Assembly: GCF_033118175.1 (NCBI RefSeq)
Contig: NC_083714.1
Location: 4,278,001-4,342,000 of the forward strand
DNA from: Dama dama
Lineage: Eukaryota > Chordata > Mammalia > Artiodactyla > Cervidae
Direction: 5' to 3'
DNA: 64,000 nucleotides
The translations under genes were made by a program, and so were the position numbers. Shown here piece by piece: positions 37,476 through 51,128 of the stretch (the stretch's first letter is position 1; the number at the start of each line of letters is the position of its first letter). Under the pieces are notes generated by a model. It saw only the letters and a program-made list of their open reading frames with translations. It was not told the origin of the DNA and did no database searches.

Positions 37476-40400
37476 GAGCATGAAACGGTCTGAAAAATAG
37501 GAGGAGCATGAAGCGGTGTTGCAAAACATGAAGAGCCTGAAAAGGTGTGAAAAACATGAAGAGCCTGAAAATGTGTGAAATATATGAAGAGCTTCAAATG
37601 GTGTCAAAAATATGAGGAGCATGAAACGGCGTTCAAAAACATGAAGAACCTGAAATGGTGTGAAAAATATGAAGAACTTAAAAACGTGTCAAAAATAGGA
37701 GGAGTTTCAAAGGGTCCGAAAAATAGGAAGAGCATGAAGGGGTGTTGCAAAACATGAAGAGCCTGAAAAGGTGTGAAATATATGAAGAGCTTCAAAAGGT
37801 GTCAAAAATATAAGAAGCATGAAACGGTCTTAAAAATAGGAGGAGCATGAAACGGTGTTGAAAAACATGAAGAGCCTGAAAATGTGTGAAAAATATGAAG
37901 AGCTTCAAAAGGTGTCAAAAATAGAAGGAGCATGAAGTGGAGTTGAAAAACATGAAGAGCTTCAAAATGTGTCAAAAATATGAGGAGCAAGATACGGTCT
38001 CAAAAATAGGAGGAGCATGAAGCGGTGTTGAAACACATGAAGAGCCTGGAAAGGTGTGAAATATATGAAGAGATTCAAAAGTGTCACAAATAGGAGGAAC
38101 ATGAAACGGTCTGAAAAATAGGAGGAGCATGAAGTGGAGTTGAAAAAAATGAATAGCCTGAAAAGGTGTGAAAAATATTAGGAGCATGAAACAGTCTGAA
38201 AATAGGAGGAGCATCAAATGGTGCTGAAAAACATGGAGAGCCTGAAAAGGTTTGAAAAATATGAAGAGCTTCAAAAGGTGTCAAAAATATGAGGAGCATG
38301 AAATGGTCTGAAAAATAGGAGGAGCATGTAATGGTGTTGAAAACCACGAAGAGCCTGAAGAGGAGTGAAATACATGAAGAGCTTCAAAAGGTGTCATAAA
38401 TATGAGAAGCATGAAATGGTGTTCAAAAACATGAAGAGCCTGAAAATGTGTGAAAAATATGAGGAGCATGAAACGGTCTTAAAAATATGTGGAGCATGAA
38501 GCGGTGTTCAAAAACATGAAGAGCCTGACAAGGTGTGAAAAATATGAAGAGGTTCAAAAAGTGTCAAAAATATGAGGAGCATGAAACTGTTCTGAAAAAT
38601 AGGTGCAGCATAAAGCGGTGTTGAAAAACATGAAGGGTCTGAAAATGTGTGAAACATATGAAGAGCTTCAAAAGGTGAAAAAATATGAGGAGCATGAAAC
38701 GGTCTGAAACATAGGAGGAGCATGAAGGAGTGTTCAAAACATGCAGAGCCTGAAAAGGTGTGAAAAATATGAAGAGCTCCAAAAGTTGTCAAAAATATGA
38801 GGAGCAGGAAACGGTCTGAAAAATAGGAGGCGCATGAAGTGGTGTTCAAAAACATGAAGAGCCCGAAAAGGTGTGAAAAATATGAAGAGCTTCAAAAGGT
38901 GTCAAATATATGAGGAGCATGAAACTGTCTGAAAAATAAGAGGAGTATGAAACGGTGTTCAAAATCATTAAGAGCCTGAAAAGGTGTCAAAAATATGAGG
39001 AGCAGGAAACAGTCTGAAAATAGGAGGAGCATGAAACGGTGTTGAAAAACATGAAGAGCATGAAAAGGTGTGAAAAATATGAAGAGCTTCAAAAGGTGTC
39101 AAATAGGAGTAGCATGAAACGGTGTTCAAAAACATGAAGAGCCTGAAAAGGTGTGCAAAATTTGAAGAGCTTCAAAACGTGTGAAAATATGAGGTGCATG
39201 AAACGGTCTGAAAAATAGGAGGAGCATGAAACGGTCTTGAAAAACATGAAGAGCATGAAACGGTCTGAAAAATAGGAGGAGCATGAAATGGTGTTCAAAA
39301 TCATGAAGATCCTGAAAACATGTGAAAAATATGAAGCGCTTCAAAAGGTGTCAAAAATATGAGGAGCATGAAACGGTCTGAAAAATAGGAGGAAAATGTA
39401 ACGGTGTTCAAAATCATTAAGAGCCTGAAAAGGTGTGGAAAATATGAAGAGCTTCAGAAGGTGTGAAAAATATGAGAAGCATGAAGCGGTTATCAAAAAC
39501 TTGAAGATACTGAACAGGTGTGAAAAATATGAAAAGCTTCAAAAAGTGGCAAAAATATGAGGAGCATGAAACGGTATGAAAAATAGGAGGAGCATGAAAC
39601 GGTGTTCAAAAACATGAAGAGCCTGAAAAGCTGTGAAAAATATGAGGAGCATGAAACGGTCTGAAAAATAGGAGGAAAATGAAACGGTGTTCAAAATCAT
39701 TAAGAGGCTGAAAAGCTGTGAAAAATATGAGGAGCATGAAACGGTCTGAAAAATAGGAGGAGCATGAAGTGGTGTTGAAAAACATGAAGAGCCTGAAAAG
39801 TTGTGAAAAATATGAAGAGCTTCAGAAGGTGTGAATAATATGAGGAGCATGAAGCGGTGTTCAAAAACTTGAAGATACTGAAAAGGTGTGAAAAATATGA
39901 AGAGCTTCAAAAGGTGTCAAAAATATGAGGAGCATGAAACGGTCTGAAAAATAGGAGGAAAATGAAACGGTGTTCAAAATCATTAAGAGCCTGAAAAGGT
40001 GTGAAAAATATGAAGAGCTTCAAAAGGTGTCAAAAATATGAGGAGCATGAAACGGTCTGAAAAATATTAGGAGCATGAAACGGTGTTGAAAAACACGAAG
40101 AGCCTTAAAAGGAGTGAAAAATATGAAGAGCTTCAAAAGGTGTCAAATATATAAGGAGCATGAAACGGTCTGAAAAATAGGAGCAGCCTGAAACGGTGTG
40201 GAAAAACATGAAGAGACTGAAAATGTGTGAAAAATATGAAGAGCTTCAAAAGGTTTCAAAATTATGATGCGCATGAAACTGTCTTAAAAACAGGAAGAGC
40301 ATGAAGCGGTGTTGAAAAACATGAAGAGCCTGAAAAGGTATGAAATATATGAAGAGCTTCAGAATGTGTCAAAAATATGAGGAGCATGAAGCGTTCTGAA

Positions 40401-41280
40401 AAATAGGAGGAGCATGAAACGGTGTTGAAAAACACAAAGAGCCTAAAAAGGAGTGAAATATATGAAGAGCTTCAAAAGAAGTCAAAAATATAAGAAGCAT
40501 GAAACGGTCTGAAAAATAGGAGGAGCATGAGCGGTGTTGAAAAATATGAAGAGCCTGAAAAGGTGTGAAAAATATGAAGAGTTTCAAAACATGTAAAAAT
40601 ATGAGGAGCATGAAGCATTCTGAAAAATATGAGGAGCATGAAACGGTGTTGAATAAGACGAAGAGCCTAAAAAGGAGTGAAAAATATGAAGAGCTTCAAA
40701 AGGTGTCAAATATATAAGGAGCATGAAACGGTCTGAAAAATAGGAGCAGCCTGAAATGGTGTGGAAAAACATGAAGAGACAGAAAATGTGTGAAAAATAT
40801 GAAGAGCTTCATTAGGTTTCAAATTATGATGCGCATGAAACTGTCTTAAAAATAGGAAGAGCATGAAGTGGTGTTGAAAAACATGAAGAGCCTGAAAAGG
40901 TGTGAAATATATGAAGAGCTACAAAATGTGTCAAAAATATGAGGAGCATGAAGCGTTCTGAAAAATAGGAGGAGCATGAAACAGTGTAGAAAAACACGAA
41001 GAGCCTAAAAAGGAGTGAAATATATGAAGAGCTTCAAAAGAAGTCAAAAATATAAGAAGCATGAAACGGTCTGAAAAATAGGAGGAGCATGAGCGGTGTT
41101 AAAAAATATGAAGAGCCTGAAAAGGTGTGAAAAATATGAAGAGTTTCAAAACATGTAAAAATATGAGGAGCATGAAGCATTCTGAAAAATAGGAGGAGCA
41201 TGAAACGGTGTTGAATAAGACGAAGAGCCTAAAAAGGAGTGAAAAATATGAAGAGCTTCAAAAGGTGTCAAATATATAAG
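37476..41280 (+). repeat. right-half higher-order unit, full copy 1 (3805 bp)
   Basis: The first full copy of the right-half unit. It starts at a C subunit followed by GTTGCAAAACATG (about 37515) and matches 41281 onward at offset 3805. It ends with two tandem 563-bp pentamers. Markers inside are CACAAATAGGAGGAAC near 38095, the tag GAAAACCACGAAG at 38339, a D variant CATGAAGGGTCTG near 38630, and GAAGAGCCCG near 38860. A few differences from copy 2 were noticed, for example 37902 G against 41707 A. No gene is present: the short plus-strand open frame near 37.6 kb is satellite sequence. Confidence 0.88.
40144..41268 (+). repeat. five-monomer higher-order repeat, two units (563 and 562 bp)
   Basis: Units begin at CAAATATATAAGGAGC, at 40144 and 40707, with the next occurrence at 41269. 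Each holds five monomers: one with GAGCAGCCTGAAACGG or GAAATGG, one with a GTCTTAAAAA junction, one with GAAGCGTTCTG, one with GCATGAGCGG (missing two bases), and one with GAAGCATTCTG (40612 and 41174). The spacing of 562-563 bp is close to five times 113. The pentamer is longer than a single nucleosome repeat, but I draw no conclusion from that. Confidence 0.88.
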
Positions 41281-44200
41281 GAGCATGAAACGGTCTGAAA
41301 AATAGGAGGAGCATGAAGCGGTGTTGCAAAACATGAAGAGCCTGAAAAGGTGTGAAAAACATGAAGAGCCTGAAAATGTGTGAAATATATGAAGAGCTTC
41401 AAATGGTGTCAAAAATATGAGGAGCATGAAACGGCGTTCAAAAACATGAAGAACCTGAAATGGTGTGAAAAATATGAAGAACTTAAAAACGTGTCAAAAA
41501 TAGGAGGAGTTTCAAAGGGTCCGAAAAATAGGAAGAGCATGAAGGGGTGTTGCAAAACATGAAGAGCCTGAAAAGGTGTGAAATATATGAAGAGCTTCAA
41601 AAGGTGTCAAAAATATAAGAAGCATGAAACGGTCTTAAAAATAGGAGGAGCATGAAACGGTGTTGAAAAACATGAAGAGCCTGAAAATGTGTGAAAAATA
41701 TGAAGAACTTCAAAAGGTGTCAAAAATAGAAGGAGCATGAAGTGGAGTTGAAAAACATGAAGAGCTTCAAAATGTGTCAAAAATATGAGGAGCAAGATAC
41801 GGTCTCAAAAATAGGAGGAGCATGAAGCGGTGTTGAAACACATGAAGAGCCTGGAAAGGTGTGAAATATATGAAGAGATTCAAAAGTGTCACAAATAGGA
41901 GGAACATGAAACGGTCTGAAAAATAGGAGGAGCATGAAGTGGAGTTGAAAAAAATGAATAGCCTGAAAAGGTGTGAAAAATATTAGGAGCATGAAACAGT
42001 CTGAAAATAGGAGGAGCATCAAATGGTGCTGAAAAACATGGAGAGCCTGAAAAGGTTTGAAAAATATGAAGAGCTTCAAAAGGTGTCAAAAATATGAGGA
42101 GCATGAAATGGTCTGAAAAATAGGAGGAGCATGTAATGGTGTTGAAAACCACGAAGAGCCTGAAGAGGAGTGAAATACATGAAGAGCTTCAAAAGGTGTC
42201 ATAAATATGAGAAGCATGAAATGGTGTTCAAAAACATGAAGAGCCTGAAAATGTGTGAAAAATATGAGGAGCATGAAACGGTCTTAAAAATATGTGGAGC
42301 ATGAAGCGGTGTTCAAAAACATGAAGAGCCTGACAAGGTGTGAAAAATATGAAGAGGTTCAAAAAGTGTCAAAAATATGAGGAGCATGAAACTGTTCTGA
42401 AAAATAGGTGCAGCATAAAGCGGTGTTGAAAAACATGAAGGGTCTGAAAATGTGTGAAACATATGAAGAGCTTCAAAAGGTGAAAAAATATGAGGAGCAT
42501 GAAACGGTCTGAAACATAGGAGGAGCATGAAGGAGTGTTCAAAACATGCAGAGCCTGAAAAGGTGTGAAAAATATGAAGAGCTCCAAAAGTTGTCAAAAA
42601 TATGAGGAGCAGGAAACGGTCTGAAAAATAGGAGGCGCATGAAGTGGTGTTCAAAAACATGAAGAGCCCGAAAAGGTGTGAAAAATATGAAGAGCTTCAA
42701 AAGGTGTCAAATATATGAGGAGCATGAAACTGTCTGAAAAATAAGAGGAGTATGAAACGGTGTTCAAAATCATTAAGAGCCTGAAAAGGTGTCAAAAATA
42801 TGAGGAGCAGGAAACAGTCTGAAAATAGGAGGAGCATGAAACGGTGTTGAAAAACATGAAGAGCATGAAAAGGTGTGAAAAATATGAAGAGCTTCAAAAG
42901 GTGTCAAATAGGAGTAGCATGAAACGGTGTTCAAAAACATGAAGAGCCTGAAAAGGTGTGCAAAATTTGAAGAGCTTCAAAACGTGTGAAAATATGAGGT
43001 GCATGAAACGGTCTGAAAAATAGGAGGAGCATGAAACGGTCTTGAAAAACATGAAGAGCATGAAACGGTCTGAAAAATAGGAGGAGCATGAAATGGTGTT
43101 CAAAATCATGAAGATCCTGAAAACATGTGAAAAATATGAAGCGCTTCAAAAGGTGTCAAAAATATGAGGAGCATGAAACGGTCTGAAAAATAGGAGGAAA
43201 ATGAAACGGTGTTCAAAATCATTAAGAGCCTGAAAAGGTGTGGAAAATATGAAGAGCTTCAGAAGGTGTGAAAAATATGAGAAGCATGAAGCGGTTATCA
43301 AAAACTTGAAGATACTGAACAGGTGTGAAAAATATGAAAAGCTTCAAAAAGTGGCAAAAATATGAGGAGCATGAAACGGTATGAAAAATAGGAGGAGCAT
43401 GAAACGGTGTTCAAAAACATGAAGAGCCTGAAAAGCTGTGAAAAATATGAGGAGCATGAAACGGTCTGAAAAATAGGAGGAAAATGAAACGGTGTTCAAA
43501 ATCATTAAGAGGCTGAAAAGCTGTGAAAAATATGAGGAGCATGAAACGGTCTGAAAAATAGGAGGAGCATGAAGTGGTGTTGAAAAACATGAAGAGCCTG
43601 AAAAGTTGTGAAAAATATGAAGAGCTTCAGAAGGTGTGAATAATATGAGGAGCATGAAGCGGTGTTCAAAAACTTGAAGATACTGAAAAGGTGTGAAAAA
43701 TATGAAGAGCTTCAAAAGTTGTCAAAAATATGAGCAGCATGAAACGGTCTGAAAAATAGGAGGAAAATGAAACGGTGTTCAAAATCATTAAGAGCCTGAA
43801 AAGGTGTGAAAAATATGAAGAGCTTCAAAAGGTGTCAAAAATATGAGGAGCATGAAACGGTCTGAAAAATATTAGGAGCATGAAACGGTGTTGAAAAACA
43901 CGAAGAGCCTTAAAAGGAGTGAAAAATATGAAGAGCTTCAAAAGGTGTCAAATATATAAGGAGCATGAAACGGTCTGAAAAATAGGAGCAGCCTGAAACG
44001 GTGTGGAAAAACATGAAGAGACTGAAAATGTGTGAAAAATATGAAGAGCTTCAAAAGGTTTCAAAATTATGATGCGCATGAAACTGTCTTAAAAACAGGA
44101 AGAGCATGAAGCGGTGTTGAAAAACATGAAGAGCCTGAAAAGGTATGAAATATATGAAGAGCTTCAGAATGTGTCAAAAATATGAGGAGCATGAAGCGTT

Positions 44201-45650
44201 CTGAAAAATAGGAGGAGCATGAAACGGTGTTGAAAAACACGAAGAGCCTAAAAAGGAGTGAAATATATGAAGAGCTTCAAAAGAAGTCAAAAATATAAGG
44301 AGCATGAAACGGTCTGAAAAATAGGAGGAGCATGAAGCGGTGTTGAAAAATATGAAGAGCCTGAAAAGGTGTGAAAAATATGAAGAGTTTCAAAACATGT
44401 AAAAATATGAGGAGCATGAAGCATTCTGAAAAATAGGAGGAGCATGAAACGGTGTTGAATAAGACGAAGAGCCTAAAAAGGAGTGAAAAATATGAAGAGC
44501 TTCAAAAGGTGTCAAATATATAAGGAGCATGAAACGGTCTGAAAAATAGGAGCAGCCTGAAACGGTGTTGCAAAACATGAAGAGACTGAAAATGTGTGAA
44601 AAATATGAAAAGCTTCAAAAGGTCTCAAAATTATGATGCGCATGAAACTGTCTTAAAAATAGGAAGAGCATGAAGCGGTGTTGAAAAACATGAAGAGCCT
44701 GAAAAGGTGTGAAATATATGAAGAGCTACAAAATGTGTCAAAAATATGAGGAGCATGAAGCGTTCTGAAAAATAGGAGGAGCATGAAACGGTGTTGAAAA
44801 ACACAAAGAGCCTAAAAAGGAGTGAAATATATGAAGAGCTTCAAAAGAAGTCAAAAATATAAGAAGCATGAAACGGTCTGAAAAATAGGAGGAGCATGAG
44901 CGGTGTTGAAAAATATGAAGAGCCTGAAAAGGTGTGAAAAATATGAAGAGTTTCAAAACATGTAAAAATATGAGGAGCATGAAGCATTCTGAAAAATATG
45001 AGGAGCATGAAACGGTGTTGAATAAGACGAAGAGCCTAAAAAGGAGTGAAAAATATGAAGAGCTTCAAAAGGTGTCAAATATATAAGGAGCATGAAACGG
45101 TCTGAAAAATAGGAGCAGCCTGAAATGGTGTGGAAAAACATGACGAGACAGAAAATGTGTGAAAAATATGAAGAGCTTCATTAGGTTTCAAAATTATGAT
45201 GCGCATGAAACTGTCTTAAAAATAGGAAGAGCATGAAGCGGTGTTGAAAAACATGAAGAGCCTGAAAAGGTGTGAAATATATGAAGAGCTACAAAATGTG
45301 TCAAAAATATGAGGAGCATGAAGCGTTCTGAAAAATAGGAGGAGCATGAAACAGTGTAGAAAAACACGAAGAGCCTAAAAAGGAGTGAAATATATGAAGA
45401 GCTTCAAAAGAAGTCAAAAATATAAGAAGCATGAAACGGTCTGAAAAATAGGAGGAGCATGAGCGGTGTTGAAAAATATGAAGAGCCTGAAAAGGTGTGA
45501 AAAATATGAAGAGTTTCAAAACATGTAAAAATATGAGGAGCATGAAGCATTCTGAAAAATAGGAGGAGCATGAAACGGTGTTGAATAAAACGAAGAGCCT
45601 AAAAAGGAGTGAAAAATATGAAGAGCTTCAAAAGGTGTCAAATATATAAG
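41281..45650 (+). repeat. right-half higher-order unit, full copy 2 (4370 bp)
   Basis: The second full copy, joined directly to copy 1. It is 565 bp longer than copy 1 because it ends with three pentamers instead of two. Up to the pentamers it follows copy 1 almost base for base, including the tag at 42144 and the GAAGAGCCCG monomer near 42665. The length difference is a one-unit copy-number change in the nested 563-bp repeat. Confidence 0.88.
43949..45638 (+). repeat. five-monomer higher-order repeat, three units (564, 563, 563 bp)
   Basis: Units begin at CAAATATATAAGGAGC at 43949, 44513 and 45076, with the next occurrence at 45639. The GAAGCATTCTG landmark falls at 44418, 44981 and 45544, exactly 563 bp apart. 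The first unit has GCATGAAGCGG where the second and third have the shortened GCATGAGCGG. Units two and three therefore look like the amplified pair. Confidence 0.9.
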
Positions 45651-48375
45651 GAGCATGAAACGGTCTGAAAAATAGGAGGAGCATGAAGCGGTGTTGCAAA
45701 ACATGAAGAGCCTGAAAAGCTGTGAAAAACATGAAGAGCCTGAAAATGTGTGAAATATATGAAGAGCTTCAAATGGTGTCAAAAATATGAGGATCATGAA
45801 ACAGTCTGAAAAATATGAGGAGCATGAAACGGCGTTCAAAAACATGAAGAACCTGAAGTGGTGTGAAAAATATGAAGAACTTAAAAACGTGTCAAAAATA
45901 GGAGGAGTTTCAAAGGGTCTGAAAAATAGGAAGAGCATGAAGGAGTGTTGCAAAACATGAAGAGCCTGAAAAGGTGTGAAAAACATGAAGAGCCTGAAAA
46001 GGTGTAAAAAATATGAAGAGCTTCAAAAAGTGTCAAAAATATGAGGAGCATGAAACGATCTGAAACATAGTAGGATCATGCAGCATTGTTCAAAAACATG
46101 AAGAGCCTGAAAAGGTGTGAAATATATGAAGAGCTTCAAAAGGTGTCAAAAATATGAGGAGCATGACATGGTCTGAAAAAGAGGAGGAGCATGAATCGGT
46201 GTTGAAAAACATGAAGAGCCTGAAAATGTGTGAAAAATATGAAGAGCTTCAAAATGTGTCAAAAACAGAAGGAGCATGAAGCGGAGTTGAAAAACATGAA
46301 GAGCTTCAAAATGTGTGAAAAATATGAGCAGCATGATACGGTCTCAAAAATAGGAGGAGCATGAAGCGGTGTTGAAAAACATGAAGAGCCTGGAAAGGTG
46401 TGAAATATATGAAGAGATTCAAAAGTGTCACAAATAGGAGGAACATGAAACGGTCTGAAAAATAGGAGGAGCATGAAGTGGAGTTGAAAAAAATGAATAG
46501 CCTGAAAAGGTGTGAAAAATATTAGGAGCATGAAACAGTCTGAAAATAGGAGGAGCATCAAATGGTGCTGAAAAACATGGAGAGCCTGAAAAGGTTTGAA
46601 AAATATGAAGAGCTTCAAAAGGTGTCAAAAATATGAGGAGCATGAAATGGTCTGAAAAATAGGAGGAGCATGTAATGGTGTTGAAAACCACGAAGAGCCT
46701 GAAGAGGAGTGAAATACATGAAGAGCTTCAAAAGGTGTCATAAACATGAGAAGCATGAAATGGTGTTCAAAAACATGAAGAGCCTGAAAATGTGTGAAAA
46801 ATATGAGGAGCATGAAACGGTCTTAAAAATATGTGGAGCATGAAGCGGTGTTCAAAAACATGAAGAGCCTGACAAGGTGTGAAAAATATGAAGAGGTTCA
46901 AAAAGTGTCAAAAATATGAGGAGCATGAAACTGTTCTGAAAAATAGGTGCAGCATAAAGCGGTGTTGAAAAACATGAAGGGTCTGAAAATGTGTGAAACA
47001 TATGAAGAGCTTCAAAAGGTGAAAAAATATGAGGAGCATGAAACGGTCTGAAAAATAGGAGGCGCATGAAGTAGTGTTCAAAAACATGAAGTGCCCGAAA
47101 AGGTGTTAAAAATATGAAGAGCTTCAAAAGGTGTCAAATATATGAGGAGCATGAAACTGTCTGAAAAATAAGAGGAGTATGAAACGGTGTTCAAAGTCAT
47201 TAAGAGCCTGAAAAGGTGTCAAAAATATGAGGAGCAGGAAACAGTCTGAAAATAGGAGGAGCATGAAACGGTGTTGAAAAACATGAAGAGCATGAAAAGG
47301 TGTGAAAAATATGAAGAGCTTCAAAAAGTGGCAAAAATATGAGGAGCATGAAACGGTATGAAAAATAGGAGGAGCATGAAACGGTGTTCAAAAACATGAA
47401 GAGCCTGAAAAGTTGTGAAAAATATGAGGAGCATGAAACGGTCTGAAAAATAGGAGGAAAATGAAACGGTGTTCAAAATCATTAAGAGGCTGAAAAGCTG
47501 TGAAATATATGAGGAGCATGAAACGGTCTGAAAAATAGGAGGAAAATGAAGTGGTGTTGAAAAACATGAAGAGCCTGAAAAGTTGTGAAAAATATGAAGA
47601 GCTTCAGAAGGTGTCAAAAATATGAGGAGCATGAAACGCTCTGAAAAATAGGAGGAAAATGAAACGGTGTTCAAAATCATTAAGAGCCTGAAAAGGTGTG
47701 AAAAATATGAAGAGCTTCAAAAGGTGTCAAAAATATGAGGAGCATGAAACGGTCTGAAAAATATTAGGAGCATGAAACGGTGTTGAAAAACACGAAGAGC
47801 CTAAAAAGGAGTGAAAAATATGAGGAGCTTCAAAAGGTGTCAAATATATAAGGAGCATGAAACGGTCTGAAAAATAGGAGGAGCCTGAAACGGTGTGGAA
47901 AAACATGAAGAGACTGAAAATGTGTGAAAAATATGAAGAGCTTCAAAAGGTTTCAAAATTATGATGCACATGAAACTGTCTTAAAAATAGGAAGAGCATG
48001 AAGCGGTGTTGAAAAACATGAAGAGCCTAAAAAGGAGTGAAATATATGAAGAGCTTCAAAAGAAGTCAAAAATATAAGAAGCATGAAACGGTCTGAAAAA
48101 TAGGAGGAGCATGAAGCAGTGTTGAAAAATATGAAGAGGCTGAAAAGGTGTGAAAAATATGAAGAGTTTCAAAACATGTAAAAATATGAGGAGCATGAAA
48201 CGGTGTTCAGAAACATGAAGAGCCTGAAATGGTGTGAAAAATATGAAGAGCTTCAAAAGGTGTCAAAAATATGAGGAGCATGAAGCGTTCTGAAAAATAG
48301 GAGGAGCATGAAACAGTGTTGAATAAGACGAAGAGCCTAAAAAGGAGTGAAAAATATGAAGAGCTTCAAAAGGTG
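45651..48375 (+). repeat. right-half higher-order unit, rearranged copy 3
   Basis: This copy starts with the same GTTGCAAAACATG monomer as copies 1 and 2. Its tag lies 1032 bp from the start (46683) instead of 863, so about 170 bp has been gained, around 45.98-46.14 kb. That gained segment (GAAACGATCTGAAACATAG) is shared with about 57.0 kb. Further on, about one monomer has been lost relative to copy 2 (offset falls from 4539 to 4427 between 46.7 and 47.1 kb). The pentamer tail is reduced to fragments. Confidence 0.78.
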
Positions 48376-51128
48376 TCAAAAATAGAAGGAGCATGAAGCG
48401 GAGTTGAAAAACATGAAGAGCTTCAAAATGTGTCAAAAATATGAGGAGCATGATACGGTCTCAAAAATAGGAGGAGCATGAAGCAGTGTTGAAAAACATG
48501 AAGAGCCTGGAAAGGTGTGAAATATATGAAGAGATTCAAAAGTGTCACAAATAGGAGGAACATGAAACGGTCTGAAAAATAGGAGGAGCATGAAGTGGAG
48601 TTGAAAAAAATGAATAGCCTGAAAAGGTGTGAAAAATATTAGGAGCATGAAACAGTCTGAAAATAGGAGGAGCATCAAATGGTGCTGAAAAACATGGAGA
48701 GCCTGAAAAGGTTTGAAAAATATGAAGAGCTTCAAAAGGTGTCAAAAATATGAGGAGCATGAAATGGTCTGAAAAATAGGAGGAGCATGTAATGGTGTTG
48801 AAAACCACGAAGAGCCTGAAGAGGAGTGAAATACATGAAGAGCTTCAAAAGGTGTCATAAATATGAGAAGCATGAAATGGTGTTCAAAAACATGAAGAGC
48901 CTGAAAATGTGTGAAAAATATGAGGAGCATGAAACGGTCTTAAAAATATGTGGAGCATGAAGCGGTGTTCAAAAACATGAAGAGCCTGACAAGGTGTGAA
49001 AAATATGAAGAGGTTCAAAAAGTGTCAAAAATATGAGGAGCATGAAACTGTTCTGAAAAATAGGTGCAGCATAAAGCGGTGTTGAAAAACATGAAGGGTC
49101 TGAAAATGTGTGAAACATATGAAGAGCTTCAAAAGGTGAAAAAATATGAGGAGCATGAAACGGTCTGAAACATAGGAGGAGCATGAAGGAGTGTTCAAAA
49201 ACATGAAGTGCCCGAAAAGGTGTTAAAAATATGAAGAGCTTCAAAAGGTGTCAAATATATGAGGAGCATGAAACTGTCTGAAAAATAAGAGGAGTATGAA
49301 ACGGTGTTCAAAGTCATTAAGAGCCTGAAAACGTGTCAAAAATATGAGGAGCAGGAAACAGTCTGAAAATAGGAGGAGCATGAAACGGTGTTGAAAAACA
49401 TGAAGAGCATGAAAAGGTGTGAAAAATATGAAGAGCTTCAAAAAGTGGCAAAAATATGAGGAGTATGAAACGGTATGAAAAATAGGAGGAGCATGAAACG
49501 GTGTTCAAAAACATGAAGAGCCTGAAAAGCTGTGAAAAATATGAGGAGCATGAAACGGTCTGAAAAATAGGAGGAAAATGAAACGGTGTTCAAAATCATT
49601 AAGAGGCTGAAAAGCTGTGAAAAATATGAGGAGCATGAAACGGTCTGAAAAATAGGAGGAGCATGAAGTGGTGTTGAAAAACATGAAGAGCCTGAAAAGT
49701 TGTGAAAAATATGAAGAGCTTCAGAAGGTGTGAATAATATGAGGAGCATGAAGCGGTGTTCAAAAACTTGAAGATACTGAAAAGGTGTGAAAAATATGAA
49801 GAGCTTCAAAAGTTGTCAAAAATATGAGCAGCATGAAACGGTCTGAAAAATAGGAGGAAAATGAAACGGTGTTCAAAATCATTAAGAGCCTGAAAAGGTG
49901 TGAAAAATATGAAGAGCTTCAAAAGGTGTCAAAAATATGAGGAGCATGAAACGGTCTGAAAAATATTAGGAGCATGAAACGGTGTTGAAAAACACGAAGA
50001 GCCTAAAAAGGAGTGAAAAATATGAGGAGCTTCAAAAGGTGTCAAATATATAAGGAGCATGAAACGGTCTGAAAAAGAGGAGCAGCCTGAAACGGTGTGG
50101 AAAAACATGAAGAGACTGAAAATGTGTGAAAAATATGAAGAGCTTCAAAAGGTTTCAAAATTATGATGCGCATGAAACTGTCTTAAAAATAGGAAGAGCA
50201 TGAAGCGGTGTTGAAAAACATGAAGAGCCTAAAAAGGAGTGAAATATATGAAGAGCTTCAAAAGAAGTCAAAAATATAAGAAGCATGAAACGGTCTGAAA
50301 AATAGGAGGAGAATGAAGCGGTGTTGAAAAATATGAAGAGCCTGAAAAGGTGTGAAAAATATGAAGAGTTTCAAAACCTGTAAAAATATGAGGAGCATGA
50401 AACGGTGTTCAGAAACATGAAGAGCCTGAAATGGTGTGAAAAATATGAAGAGCTTCAAAAGGTGTCAAAAATATGAGGAGCATGAAGCGTTCTGAAAAAT
50501 AGGAGGAGCATGAAACGGTGTTGAATAAGACGAAGAGCCTGAAAAGGAGTGAAAAATATGAAGAGCTTCAAAAGGTGTCAAAAATATGAGGAGCATGAAG
50601 CGTTCTGAAAAATAGGAGGAGCATGAAACGGTGTTGAAAAACACGAAGAGCCTAAAAAGGAGTGAAATATATGAAGTGCTTCAAAAGAAGTCAAAAATAT
50701 AAGGAGCATGAAACGGTCTGAAAAATAGGAGGAGCATGAAGCGGTGTTGAAAAACATGAAGAGCCTGAAAAGGTGTGAAATATATGAAGAGGTTCAAAAG
50801 GTGTCAAAAATAGGAGGAGCATGAAACGGTCTGAAAAATAGGAAGAGCATGAAGTGGTGTTGAAAAACATGAAGAGCCTGAAAAGGTGTGAAATATATGA
50901 AGAGCTTCAAAAGTTTTCAAAAGTATGAGGAGCATGATACGGTCTGAAAAATAGGAGGAGCATGAAGCGGTGTTGAAAAGTGAAGAGCCTGAAAAGGTGT
51001 GAAAAACATGAAGCGCTTCAAAAGTTGTCAAAAATATGAGGAACATGAAACGGTCTGAAAAATAGGAGGAGCAAGAAGTGGTGTTGACAAAAAGAAAAGC
51101 CTGAAAAGTTGTGAAATATATGAAGAGC
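48376..51128 (+). repeat. right-half higher-order unit, partial copy 4
   Basis: This copy enters the unit in its interior: at 48376 the sequence joins the monomer with AATAGAAGGAGCATGAAG, equivalent to 37919 in copy 1. It matches copy 3 at a constant offset of 2117 up to about 49.45 kb, and copy 2 at 6094 from about 49.44 to 50.1 kb. It ends with pentamer-derived monomers (CAAATATATAAGGAGC at 50042, GAAGCGTTCTG near 50485 and 50597) and a segment with GAAAAGTGAAGAGCC near 50.97 kb that resembles 36.73 kb. Confidence 0.78.

Noticed and set aside
37575..37757. Plus-strand open frame of 60 codons, present again at 41380-41562
   Set aside because: It is satellite sequence in a stretch where the frame stays open by chance. 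The second occurrence is just the duplicated 3.8-kb unit.
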